Shown here piece after piece: positions 1 to 9,211 of a stretch of DNA of 49,058 bases (its first letter is position 1; each line of letters opens with the position of its first letter). Origin of the DNA: Gryganskiella cystojenkinii (taxonomy: Eukaryota > Mortierellomycota > Mortierellomycetes > Mortierellales > Mortierellaceae). The stretch spans positions 1-49,058 of the forward strand of contig JAAAIG010000207.1 in assembly GCA_015852425.1 (NCBI GenBank), read 5' to 3'. The notes beneath the pieces are model-generated. The model saw only the letters and a list, made by a program, of their open reading frames with translations, had not been told where the DNA came from and ran no database searches. The position numbers were made by a program, and so were the translations under genes.

Positions 1-381
1 GGCGGTGGGTCGATGCTTAGAAAAACCATTGGTTTCCACCTGCAAACATTTAAATTTGAGAGAGAGCATTGGCGTAAAGTCTGCAAAGTATGAGAAACGA
101 GTCAAAATGCCATTTTGTCCCTCTCGCTCTTTCTCTCCTTACCCACTGTTGCACTCTCTTTGCCTAATCCATTTTTGCCTCTACTCTCACTCGTATCAGT
201 CGCTGTTACCACGACTTTTACGCTTTCTAATCGTCTTCACACATCTTATCATCAACACCTCTTTCTCGTCCTCTACGCATCAACCTTATCTCACCCCTCT
301 TTCTGTCATTTTCATCACATACTCTCGCTCTGCATATTGCCTCTTCTGAGGTCCTCTTTGTATCGTTTGCTGCAAACCACG

Positions 382-534
382 GTAAGCTGTTGTCTAGAAA
401 TAGAGGCTGCCTTCTTCACGACAATTGCATAATGCCCTGGTCAAGCTCATAGCCTACTAGACGCATCACTTTTGTCTCCCTTTCGTTCTTTCTTCCCTAA
501 CCTCTGTGCTCTCCTCATTCTTCATTGTTATTAG
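382..534 (+). other. Candidate 5' UTR intron of cysteine-rich copy 1
   Basis: A good donor (ACG|GTAAGC) and an acceptor (TTGTTATTAG|CACCG) bracket 153 nt upstream of the ATG at 602. The same pair occurs in the other two copies at almost the same spacing (153 and 151 nt). Use as a leader intron is inferred from that conservation only. Confidence 0.45.
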
Positions 535-601
535 CACCGTCTTGTGACCTATCATCACTTCCTCGTCCATCTCCATCGCGCTTGTCACGCTTTGCAACGA
601 T

Positions 602-973
602 ATGCCTACCCTCGCGGTTATTGAAATCGAGACATCCAAGAAGAACGGAAAGACGAGGATTGGTCTGGGACTTAGTAAGAGGACCATATGCGTATTCGTG
701 ACCATTGCTGTGATCGCAGTATCCATTGTCACTACGGTTGTGGTCGTCTGGGACAAGCAGTTTGATAAAAATGCAGCTAAGATCGATTGCGAGTTCGGCT
801 GTGCCAGAAATAAGTGCGAGTTCAACTGTGAATCTGCACGTGGCGACTGTAAGTTCGATTGTGGCCGTTATAACTCTGGAAATAAAACTTGTGAGCAGAG
901 CTGCGTCGACACTTGCAATACATGCTTAGGGACCTGCGCGACAGCTCTCAACACATGTAAGGCTGCGTGCTAG
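602..973 (+). CDS. Small type II membrane protein with CX3C-repeat ectodomain, copy 1
   Basis: A 123-aa protein of a family I do not recognise. A short basic cytosolic N-terminus (about residues 1-27, rich in K/R/T) is followed by one hydrophobic helix (about 28-48, TICVFVTIAVIAVSIVTTVV), then a short charged stalk and a cysteine-rich ectodomain. With no cleavable signal, a type II topology is inferred. The ectodomain is a string of C-X3-C motifs (CEFGC, CEFNC, CKFDC, CEQSC, CLGTC, CKAAC). Compared with copies 2 and 3 the first spacer is two residues shorter (X4, not X6), and a glycine before motif 5 is a cysteine, giving 13 ectodomain cysteines, an odd number. One N-X-T sequon precedes CEQSC. 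The start is fixed by conservation of the first 48 residues with copy 2. Function unknown; an extracellular disulfide-bonded or metal-binding role is only a guess. Confidence 0.8.
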   Translation: MPTLAVIEIETSKKNGKTRIGLGLSKRTICVFVTIAVIAVSIVTTVVVVWDKQFDKNAAKIDCEFGCARNKCEFNCESARGDCKFDCGRYNSGNKTCEQSCVDTCNTCLGTCATALNTCKAAC

Positions 974-1393
974 CCTAAAAGCCTGAAGAGAACAATAGTT
1001 ACTCCACTTATTTATTGCCACAGTATTATGCTTATCACAGTATTTTCGTTAATTTCGTGTTGGATGAGGACTGCACAAAATTTCCATCCAACAACTTTTA
1101 TAAGCACAGCACCCATATTTTTCACTCAATTTTTTTATTCAACATTTATATCAATATCATTTCACCAGCACAGTTTTTAATAAAACCAATGAAAACATGG
1201 AGTAATAGGCCACACATTGTAGACTCATGCCCTCGTCTACATGAGATTCGCTCAAGAATTAGCAGCAGCTTTGGCCTCAAACACCTCGCGTCCTGTGTGC
1301 GTGTGAGTCGAGATTGGACTACAGTACAGTAGCACGGAGTCGGTCAAGAGGAACATAGACCTTATAAAATACATAACAGCTCAGAGATCTTGC

Positions 1394-2115
1394 TATGAAA
1401 AACTATCATCTGCATATGAACGGGACAAACTGATTTCTCGCATCATGGCCAACTCAGTTCTAATTATTTCGGATTGGAGGGTCAATTCGATTAGAATTCA
1501 CGAAATTCAGGCACTGTCAGAGGTGCTCAAGACCAACTCGACTCTGTCCACTTTGGACTTGGGACGGGATTCGATTATGTCCCTGTTGCAGAGATTCTCA
1601 AGGCAGATATTAAGACCAAGCTACAGGATAGTTTTCTAAGGTTGTCACCTACGGATGTCGAAGAACAGGAGAAAACCAGGAAGCTCGCTCAAAGATGTAG
1701 CGGATTTACTGAGTTGACTCTCTTTCAACTTTTCTCGTCGCAGAACAGCAGAACAATCAAAAGTCATTAAAACAACGAAAAAAAAGAGGACCAAATTCAG
1801 ACGCATCCTGAGGCAGGGGTTACGCTTGCGGAACGAACTTTCACCTATTTCTCTGGCTCACTACGATGTGGGATTGAAGAAAAACAGAAAAATCGAAGAC
1901 CAGGTTCCCACTCTAACAAAATGATCGCTTATTTTTTTTCATTCCTTCTCTGTCTTCATGATCCTCGTAAATGATCGGCTTGACTACTCCAGGCGGTTCT
2001 CGCAAGGATTGAGAGCGTCGTTCAGGACCCCCATGGATTTGTACCAGTCCGGCCTGAAGATGAGGAACCCGGTGAGGACGCTGAGGAAGACCGTTTCAAG
2101 TCAGTGGACGAGTAG
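1394..2115 (+). pseudogene. Broken LRR-type gene fragment with intact-looking terminal exons
   Basis: Coding-like sequence occurs in pieces. 1394-1560 reads as an RNI-type leucine-rich repeat (IQALSEVLKTNSTLSTLDLG). From about 1561 the open frame shifts (VAEILKADIKTKLQDSF...), ending at a stop at 1768-1770. From about 1737 the first frame reopens and runs to 1903 (KKKRTKFRRILRQGLRLRNE...). A GT-AG intron 1904-1992, with a pyrimidine tract and CTACTCCAG acceptor, joins in frame to a final exon 1993-2115 (AVLARIESVVQDPHGF..., then an acidic tail and TAG). No single frame covers it and no 5' part is present, so I read it as a gene relic. It lies exactly in the segment that unit 2 of the array lacks. 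Confidence 0.6.
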
Positions 2116-2817
2116 GAACATCTTTTTTTTTTTGAACTTTGTAACATAATCACGAAATAAAAAGAAAAACGAATGCGATCCCTAGGTTCATAAGGACTTC
2201 TTATTATTGTTAAAGTCTGTGCATAGAACTGCGTCGGTCCTTTCTACAAACCTTAATTTCCTTCGAGGCTCGACTGTGGACTGCATGTTTCTCGGGAGCG
2301 ATTTCGCAGTTAAGGGGGGGGTTTTGAGACTTTTGTGCAACCCACTCAACTTTTTATTTGATTTCCCGGTTTCCATGAAATCACTTTTGTGGGTTCCAGG
2401 GACGGACGTGGCTGTTGCAGGGGGGGAAGAGAGCGTTGGGGGGTCGATGCTTAGAAACACCATTATTGGTTTCCGCCTGCCAACATTTAAATTTGAGAGA
2501 GAGCACTGGCATAAAGTCCGCAAAGCATGAGAAGCGAGTCAAAATGGCATTTTGTCCCTCTCACTCTTTCTCTCCTTACCCACCGTTGCACTCTCTTTGC
2601 CTAATCCATTTTTGCCTCTACTCTCACTCGGATCAGTCGCTGTTACCACGACTTTTACGCTTTCTAATCGTCTTCACACATCTTATCATCAACACCTCTT
2701 TCTCGTCCTCTACGCATCAACCTTATCTCACCCTTCTTTCAGTCATTTTCATCTCATACTCTCGCACTATATATCGCCTCTTCTGGGCTCCCCTTTGTCC
2801 GTTTGCTGTATACCACG

Positions 2818-2970
2818 GTAAGCAGTTGTCTAGAAATAGAGGCTGCCTTCTTCACGACAATTGCATAATGCCCTGGTCAAGCTCATAGCCTACTAGACGC
2901 ATCACTTTTGTCTCCCTTTCGTTCTTTCTTCCCTAACCTCTGCGCTCTCCTCATTCTTCATTGTTATTAG
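2818..2970 (+). other. Candidate 5' UTR intron of cysteine-rich copy 2
   Basis: Donor ACG|GTAAGC and acceptor TTGTTATTAG|CACCG bracket 153 nt, matching copies 1 and 3. Just upstream (2769-2775) this copy alone has an uninterrupted TATATAT; copies 1 and 3 have 'GCATATTGCC' there. Confidence 0.45.
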
Positions 2971-3037
2971 CACCGTCTTGTGACCTATCATCACTTTCTC
3001 GTACATCTCCATCGCACTTGTCACGCTTTGCAACGTT

Positions 3038-3409
3038 ATGCCTACCCTCGCGGTTATTGAAATCGAGACCTCCAAGAAGAACGGAAAGACGAGGATTGGT
3101 CTGGGACTTAGTAAGAGGACCATATGCGTGTTCGTGACCATTGCTGTGATTGCAGTATCCATTGTCACTACGGTTGTGGTCATCCAGGACAAGCAGTTTG
3201 ATAAAAATGCAGCCAAGATCGATTGCGAGTTCGGCTGTACCAGAACCTTGAATGGGTGCAATTTCAACTGTGAATCTGTACGTGGCGATTGTAAGTTCGA
3301 TTGTCCAGGCGTTGGAAATAAAACTTGTGAGCAGAGCTGCGTGGACACCGGCAATTCATGCTATGGGATCTGCGGGACAGCTCTCCACACATGTAAGGCT
3401 GCGTGCTAG
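3038..3409 (+). CDS. Small type II membrane protein with CX3C-repeat ectodomain, copy 2
   Basis: A 123-aa paralogue of the gene at 602. Residues 1-48 (cytosolic tail and transmembrane helix) are identical to copy 1, while the ectodomain differs at many positions. It shows the most regular form of the repeat: six C-X3-C motifs (CEFGC, CNFNC, CKFDC, CEQSC, CYGIC, CKAAC), 12 cysteines in all, separated by X6 except for X8 between motifs 3 and 4. The first three motifs share a central Phe; the last three do not, which suggests two three-motif halves. An N-K-T sequon lies in the longer linker. This copy best represents the ancestral pattern. Function unknown. Confidence 0.8.
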   Translation: MPTLAVIEIETSKKNGKTRIGLGLSKRTICVFVTIAVIAVSIVTTVVVIQDKQFDKNAAKIDCEFGCTRTLNGCNFNCESVRGDCKFDCPGVGNKTCEQSCVDTGNSCYGICGTALHTCKAAC

Positions 3410-4375
3410 CTTAAAAGCTAGCTTAAAAAGCCTGAAGAGAACAATTACTCCCCCCTTATTTAATGCGACAATATTATGCTTATCACAGTATTTTCGTTAA
3501 AAAAAACACATTAAATTAAAACCGATGAAAACATGGAGTAATAGGCCACGTTCCAGACTCATGCCCTCGATCTACATGAGATTTGATCAAGAATTAGCAG
3601 CAGCCTTGGCCTCAAAGACCTCACGTCCTGTGTGCGTGTTAGTCAAGATTGGACTACAGTACAGTAGCATGGAGTCGGCTGAGAACATGCACCTTATAAA
3701 ACACATGACGGCTCGGAGATTTCGCTCTGAAAAACTTGCAGGTTCAAAAGGACTTCATATTGTTAAAGTCTGTACTTAGAACCGCCATCGGTCCTTTCAG
3801 CAAACCTTAATTTCCTTCGGGGGCTCAGCAGATAAACATCGTGCTGTGGACTGCAGCATGTTTTCCTGGGAGCGGTTTCGCAGTTAAATCGGTTTCCGGG
3901 GTTACACAAAAGCCCCTTAACAGTTCGATTGCTGAGTTCCCAGGGACGGACATGGCTGCTGAGGGAATGCAGGCGGTTTATGAATTTTGAGAGCGTTGGT
4001 GGGAAGTCGATACTCAGAAACACCATTGGTTTCTGACTGCAAACCTTTAAATGGGAGAGCATTGGCGTAAAGTCCGCAGAGTATGAGAAACGAGTCAAAA
4101 TGCCCTTTTGTCCCTCTCACTCTTTCTCTCATTACCCACCGTTGCACTCTCTTTGCCTGATTCATTTTTGCCTCTACTCTCACTCGTATCAGTCGCTGTT
4201 ACCACCACTTTTACATTTTCTGATCATCTTCACACATCTTATCATCAACACCTTCCCTTTCTCCTCCTCTACGCATCAACCTCATCTCACCCCACTTTCA
4301 GTCATTTTCATCTCATACTCTCGCTCTGCATATTGCCTCTTCTGAGCTCCCTTTGTTCGTTTGCTGCATACCACG

Positions 4376-4526
4376 GTAAGCTGTTGACCAGAAATAGAGG
4401 TAGCGTTCTTCGCGACAACCGCGTAATGCTCTGGTCGAGCTCATAGCCTACAGACACATCGCTGGTATTTACATTTCGTTCTTTCTTCCTAACATATATG
4501 CTCTCCTCATTCTTCATAGTTATTAG
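4376..4526 (+). other. Candidate 5' UTR intron of cysteine-rich copy 3
   Basis: Donor ACG|GTAAGC and acceptor TAGTTATTAG|CACCG bracket 151 nt, the same arrangement as in the two upstream copies. Confidence 0.45.
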
Positions 4527-4595
4527 CACCGTCTTGTGACCTATCATCACTTCCTCGTCAACATCTGCATCGCGCTTGTCACGATCGGAAACATT

Positions 4596-4991
4596 ATGCC
4601 TACTCTCGCGGTTATTGAAATCGAGACCTCCAAGAAGAACGGAAGGACGAGAATTGGTGTGGGATTTAGCAGGAGGACCATATGCGTGGGCATATGCATC
4701 TTCGTGAGCTTTGCTGTGATTGCAATATCCGTTGTCACTACGGTATTGGTCCTCAAGAGCAAGGAGTTTGATAACGATGCAGCTAAGAGCAAGTGCGAGT
4801 TCGACTGTGGCAGTACCTTGAATTCGTGCAATTTCGACTGTGGCGCTGCACGTAGCGGCTGTAAGTTCGATTGTTTCCGTAATAGCTCTGGCTCTGGAAA
4901 TAAGACTTGTGACCAGAGCTGCATGGACACCGGCAATTCATGCTATGGGATCTGCGGGACAGCTCTCCACACATGCAAGGCTGCGTGCTAG
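4596..4991 (+). CDS. Small type II membrane protein with CX3C-repeat ectodomain, copy 3
   Basis: A 131-aa third paralogue. The start at 4596 (ACATTATGCC) matches the starts of the other copies; an in-frame ATG 60 nt upstream would add 20 residues absent from them, so I reject it. The membrane helix is longer than in copies 1 and 2 because of inserted residues (VGICIF), which also add one cysteine inside the membrane segment. Six C-X3-C motifs are kept (CEFDC, CNFDC, CKFDC, CDQSC, CYGIC, CKAAC) with X6 spacing, but the central linker is X11 and Ser/Gly-rich with N-S-S and N-K-T sequons. It is the most diverged of the three over the first 110 residues, yet its last 25 residues match copy 2 closely, as if converted. 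Function unknown. Confidence 0.8.
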   Translation: MPTLAVIEIETSKKNGRTRIGVGFSRRTICVGICIFVSFAVIAISVVTTVLVLKSKEFDNDAAKSKCEFDCGSTLNSCNFDCGAARSGCKFDCFRNSSGSGNKTCDQSCMDTGNSCYGICGTALHTCKAAC

Positions 4992-5307
4992 CCTAAAAAG
5001 CCTGAAGAGAACAATTGTTTTCCTTATTTAATGCCACAACATTATGTTTATCACAGTACTTTCGTTAATTTTTTCGTGTTGGATGAGGACTACACAAAAA
5101 TTTCCATCCAACAATAATGAAAACACAACACCCATATTTTTTCACTCAAATTTTTTTATTCAACATTTATATCAACAGTTCACTACCTAGAAAACCATTA
5201 GATCCCATTTTTTAGTTATTATAATAAGTTTTATTTAACTTAACTTAATTGATAAAACCAATGAAAACATGGAGTAATAGGCCACGTTCCAGACTCATGC
5301 CCTCGAT

Positions 5308-5451
5308 CTACATGCGCTCAAGAATTAGCTGCAGCTTGGCCTCAAACACCTCGCGTCCTGTATGCGTGTTAGTCAAGACTGGACAATTGTCGAAAGATGG
5401 GACTACACAGTATGTGTGGTCGTTCCATAGAATAATTGGACGTGGATATGG
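5308..5451 (-). pseudogene. Terminal-exon remnant of an unrecognised minus-strand gene
   Basis: On the minus strand an acceptor-like CCTAG is followed by 47 open codons and TAG (residues such as IILWNDHTYCVV ... THTGREVFEAKLQLILERM). The same end occurs in units 1 (about 1226-1320) and 2 (about 3570-3655). There the differences fall at third codon positions (CGC/CGT, GTG/GTC), which points to past coding constraint, but a base change and small indels shift the end to KAAANS-stop, and about 19 nt are missing upstream. No matching upstream exons were found beyond 5451. Family not recognised. Confidence 0.45.
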
Positions 5452-5459
5452 CTAGGTCG

Positions 5460-7645
5460 AGTCTATGGCACAAAGCCCTTAACATTACCTATCGAGTTTG
5501 ACGAGGCACCATCAACTTATTTCCCGCAAACATTACGCAGCTGTGCTGGTGCGTATAAGACTGGTGTTGCATCACGATGTGGCCTGCCAGCCGATTGTGA
5601 AACCAGTTGACAACCGATTTATGTCCACTCGAAAGCTTTGCAGGTGAGATAGTTTAACATCGCACGGCGGCGTCCCTATAAAACTTCACGTATGTGCCTC
5701 ACGTTTCTGTGTACCCAGCCTGGAGTCCAGGTCAAGCAGAAGAGAAGTGGCGGTTAGTTTAGCTTGGCGTGTATACAACCATTACCCCTTACCACAAGTC
5801 CGCACCTTTTCCGCAAGTACCGCCAACAAACCAACACGCACGAACCGTGAACGACTCACGCACTCGCTCAAAGTAAGAATTGTGGTCCCTTTTACGACCA
5901 TCCTGACATACAATTTCACGAATTAATGTTGAACTTTCCTTGTCGCGCTATTAGATGATGATGTTCAAAAGAAAACTCAGTGCACTCCCCCGTAATAATG
6001 CTTTTTTTACGAGTGCTATGTACTTCTGCATGCACTCCCAATCCTGACCCATGTCAGAGTCAGCAATGTTGCTGCAGTGTAAAATGGGTTTTCGACATTT
6101 TGCGTGGATACATACTCTTGCTTAAAAGAAGTAAACGGCACTTGTCAATAAAATAAATTTTACGAGTGTGAGAAGGTAATATTGAATGACGGATCGGGAT
6201 GGCAGATGAATGAGGAATGGATGGACGGATGAATGGTGAGAGGGTGGTATGAATGGGATAGGAAGTGCATATGGACTGGTGGTGTGTTTCGACTGCCGTC
6301 AACAGACATGCACGCACAGTAATCCAGCGACGATGAGGTCTGGCGCTAATTTTCATTTTCTTGGGCGCAATTGGGTAACGCGCGTCATGGGCATGTTTGA
6401 CTCGGCTGCTGATTGGGAGCCACCCCAATTTAGGCACCTGCGCTAATCAGCAATTGAGTTTGACGATACGTGACATATAACGCCGCTTAATTTTTTCAGC
6501 GACCAGTAAATCACCAAAGTAGCTCAAAGGGGAGGAGCTTCACAAATCTCATGTGGCCCAGATGCATCCATCGTGCCTGCTCTATCCACGTGGTGTGGTC
6601 CAGGCGTTCGTTGAAATGTCTTCACTACTACTTGCAGAAGCACAATAAACATTCAGAAGAACTTGAGCTGGAAGTAAACTTCTGCTCTGCGTTGGTCTGA
6701 TTTGGCAGAAAGTTTTCGCTCTTTACATTGCTTTCCTGACTCTTTGGTCATTCTTTTTCAGCCCCATTCTGGACCTGGCTACCAGCCAAGCGTTCATAGC
6801 AACGCAGTTTTACATCTTTTTTTTATGTTCGCTCTCTCTACCTGATCTGTCAAGCGTCACCTTGCCACTTACATCTACCCTCTGAAGTTCCTGATAAATT
6901 GCAGCCTTATCAAAGCGAGTATCCGGAACGTTCTTTTTCTAATCTGGTCTGGGACTGGCTTGCACACTCCAGGAAACGTGGAGTTATGTGACACGCTTTA
7001 ACTTCCTGAAACACCCACACACACAAAGACACACAACCTAGTACTTATGTGCACCCGTAATAAATGCGAAATAGATGTTTATGTGAGACCTTGTGGATCA
7101 CCCACGTGTGGCGCAGTTGGTCTGATTAAAAAAATCGGTTGTGCTCAGACCACGCCCAGACCTTCGGTATACATTTCCACTTAAACTGCAGCCAATGATT
7201 ACCGGGGATAAGCTGCAAATGGATGTATATAGCACACACCCGCACTGCCTCGCTTCATTCATGACCGATTGAATGACCACTAGATCTAGCACGGCTCACC
7301 ATCAAGAGTGGTCATATGGATGACAGGCGGTAGACATGTTCAATATCGGTCGCCAGTTGCTAACCTTGCATATGTTAACGGACCTCGGACTTCGACTCAA
7401 TGGAGGCCATGCTGGTCTGGTCTGGGCTCTCTTTTTGAGCAATTGCCTTTGACGTTGTGTCTTTCTTTTCGCTTGGAAGCTTCGTCCTTATGCACTTCTC
7501 GCCACTTGATCCATGGCTTTCCATAAGCGGCTTTTGTCATAGGAGCTCTTAGTTTCTCGTTTGACCATTGACATGCGGCCTTGCGTCATTTTCTTCATTG
7601 AGCTTAGTTGTTGTCTGTCCTCTGCTAGCATATGGTTCTCGCTCT
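5460..7645. other. Gene-poor region
   Basis: No ORF here has family features, splice structure or codon use that I can support. Short open stretches exist on both strands (for example 5461-5607 plus, 6530-6640 plus, 6060-6437 minus) but none can be joined into a gene. Probably decayed accessory DNA plus the upstream region of the orphan gene at 8092. Confidence 0.5.
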
Positions 7646-7650
7646 TTGTC

Positions 7651-7658
7651 TATATAAA
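7651..7658 (+). promoter_or_regulatory. TATA box for the orphan gene at 8092
   Basis: TATATAAA lies in a C/T-rich context about 440 nt upstream of the ATG. Initiation some 30 nt downstream would make the whole A/C-rich tract a 5' leader of about 400 nt. Inferred from position and sequence only. Confidence 0.4.
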
Positions 7659-7696
7659 CACCATCGAATTTGAAATCATTTCCACTCTGTCCACCT

Positions 7697-8090
7697 TTCC
7701 AAAAAAAAACTCTAACCACCAAAAAAAAAACACAGCCCCTCACCAGTTCCATACACGCCTTTCCAAAAAAAACCAAAAAAAATAAAAAAAAAATAAAAAA
7801 TAAAAAAAAACCCCCCTTATTTCATTACCCAAACACATAACACACAAAAAAACAAAAAAAAACGTTACATAAAAAGAAAACATAGTTCCACAACACGCCA
7901 ACAAAAAACCAAAAACAACACAAAACAAACAAAAAAACAAAAAAAAACACCGCAGAAACAAAAACATCTTCATTTCGTAACCCAAACATACACACACCAA
8001 AAAAAAAAAAAAAAAAAAAAAGTTTGTCAGCGCCTTTACCCAGTTCCTCCAAAAAAAACCACAGCGTCTTCGCCCAGTTCCACACCCCAA
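7697..8090 (+). repeat. A/C-rich low-complexity leader with recurring phrases
   Basis: About 390 bp made almost only of A and C on the plus strand, with A runs of 7-22 nt. It is not random: 'CAnAGTTCCAnACACGCC'-like phrases recur near 7743, 7884 and 8070, and 'TCATTnCnTAACCCAAACA' recurs at about 7819 and 7969. This looks like a diverged tandem duplication grown within a leader. Minus-strand ORFs through it are only poly-Phe artefacts. Confidence 0.7.
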
Positions 8091-8091
8091 A

Positions 8092-8520
8092 ATGGAAAAA
8101 AACGACATTCACGTTGAAAGCCTTGGTCATTGGAAGCCTCCTCGAATCAACGTTCCTCCAATCCACGTTTCACCAATCCACGTTCCTAAAGACGAATATC
8201 GAGACGATCGTGAAAAAAAAAAAGCAGGTGTCACATCAAGTCATAAAGACGTTTTTTTCTGTGGTCCTCAGAGCGTTTTACAAAGTGTAGCAGAAGTAGG
8301 CTTAGCTGTTGCAGGTTTTCCAAAACTTGCTATTGCCGATGCTATCAGTTTTGCAAAGAACAATGCCAATCTTTTGCGTTGGTTGCTAGAACAACAAGCT
8401 AAAGGACGTAAAAGAATTTCAACTGGAAGTTTGAAATATACTTTTCAAATGAGAATAACAGGTGTAACTGGATGGAATGATAAAAGTTGGCAATACGAAA
8501 TTTGGGTCGCTTCCGATTAA
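8092..8520 (+). CDS. AT-rich orphan protein of 142 aa
   Basis: A single-exon ORF, not recognised. Three approximate 15-bp repeats near the 5' end (CGTTCCTCCAATCCA type) encode a short Pro/Ile-His-Val run (INVPPIHVSPIHVPK, about residues 19-33). A basic stretch follows (DDREKKK), then a long amphipathic or helical segment (about 60-100, QSVAEVGLAVAGFPKLAIAD...), then an aromatic, possibly beta C-terminus (YTFQMRITGVTGWNDKSWQY). There is no clear signal peptide or transmembrane helix and only one cysteine. Codons end largely in A or T, unlike the flanking housekeeping genes. A TATA box upstream and an AATAAA 9 nt after the stop support a real gene. Recent transfer or a lineage-specific origin is possible; function unknown. 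Confidence 0.6.
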   Translation: MEKNDIHVESLGHWKPPRINVPPIHVSPIHVPKDEYRDDREKKKAGVTSSHKDVFFCGPQSVLQSVAEVGLAVAGFPKLAIADAISFAKNNANLLRWLLEQQAKGRKRISTGSLKYTFQMRITGVTGWNDKSWQYEIWVASD

Positions 8521-8528
8521 ATAGTCTA

Positions 8529-8534
8529 AATAAA
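8529..8534 (+). terminator. Polyadenylation signal AATAAA after the orphan gene
   Basis: AATAAA begins 9 nt after the TAA at 8518-8520, and TA-rich sequence follows. Confidence 0.5.
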
Positions 8535-9211
8535 GTATAGTATTTGCAACAACATCCCCACTGATTAAAATCCGGCCTCAATGGAAAATGCCAATTTGAG
8601 AATGGTCAGGAGTTGAAGCATGGCAAGATGACCGGCGCAGGCATTTAGACTTGAGAAAAAATTTCCCATGTTCTCTTTTTCTTATTTTTGGTTTTTTTTG
8701 GTCTTCGAGTTCTTTTTGAATTTTTGTTGCGATTAGTTGGCGTGCACTGTACATGATAGTTCTAAGCATGATAACTATGGATGTCGAAGAACCAAAGCCA
8801 GTAGCCAGGAAAGGAATAAGAGAACTTGTTGTGGCAGTTGATTCCCATGACCAAAAGACGTTAAGATAATGGCACAGTGATATCTAGCAAAGGGTTTTTA
8901 AAAACGTGGTAAATAATGGCAAAAGGAAATATATAGGTTTTTGCAAGGACTTAATTTTTTGCCCGCAGGAGACGCGTTTGTGAGTAAAAAGAAAGACGGA
9001 CAATTCCGGCAATGATCGTGCCTGTCTTCGGGCAAATCGAACCGAAAAAAGCTCGCGTGTGTCTGTTGGATACACAAAAAAAAAAAAAAAAAAAAGTGGG
9101 TTCCTTTTTTTTTTTTCTTCGGCTCGCTTTTCCTTTCCATTTCATTTATTACATTCTACATCTTTTTGCATTCTTCACTCCACTCGATCCCTCATATTAC
9201 ATCATTCAACC
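8535..9211. other. Intergenic region with facing poly-A and poly-T tracts
   Basis: No supportable gene. A run of 20 A (9076-9095) is followed by GTGGGTTCC and a run of 12 T (9105-9116), a near inverted repeat with a short loop, about 100 nt upstream of the peroxiredoxin ATG. It probably acts as nucleosome-excluding promoter sequence (inference). Confidence 0.5.

Larger units (their letters stand above)
1..5400 (+). repeat. Tandem array of three ~1.5-kb units carrying CX3C membrane-protein genes
   Basis: Three units follow one another in the same orientation. Unit 1 begins before the window and runs to about 1403, unit 2 is about 2184-3740, and unit 3 starts about 3741 and loses similarity near 5375. 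Each holds in order a C/T-rich upstream region, a conserved 'ACGGTAAGC' donor-like site, the cysteine-rich ORF, and a downstream block beginning 'AAAACATGGAGTAATAGGCC' (1192, 3528, 5260). Units 1 and 2 rejoin at 'GGTTCAnAAGGACTT' (about 2184 and 3740), so 1404-2183 is extra sequence in unit 1 or a deletion in unit 2. Boundaries were set by eye and are good to about 10 bp. Confidence 0.9.

Noticed and set aside
115..432. ORFs over the C/T-rich upstream region of each cysteine-rich gene (also 2552-2821, 4108-4446)
   Set aside because: Translations are low-complexity Leu/Ser/Pro strings from a pyrimidine-rich promoter or leader; the frames are not maintained by selection and lie before the conserved start.
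5431..5607. Open plus-strand stretch (KPLTLPIEFDEAPSTYFP...)
   Set aside because: No start, no family, and it overlaps the minus-strand remnant; not enough to call a gene.
7047..7184. 45-aa plus-strand ORF with five cysteines
   Set aside because: Too short to separate from chance; no signal peptide, splice sites or repeat copy supports it.
7740..8166. Minus-strand ORFs of 113-122 aa rich in Phe
   Set aside because: They are read-outs of A-runs on the other strand and have no composition of a real protein.
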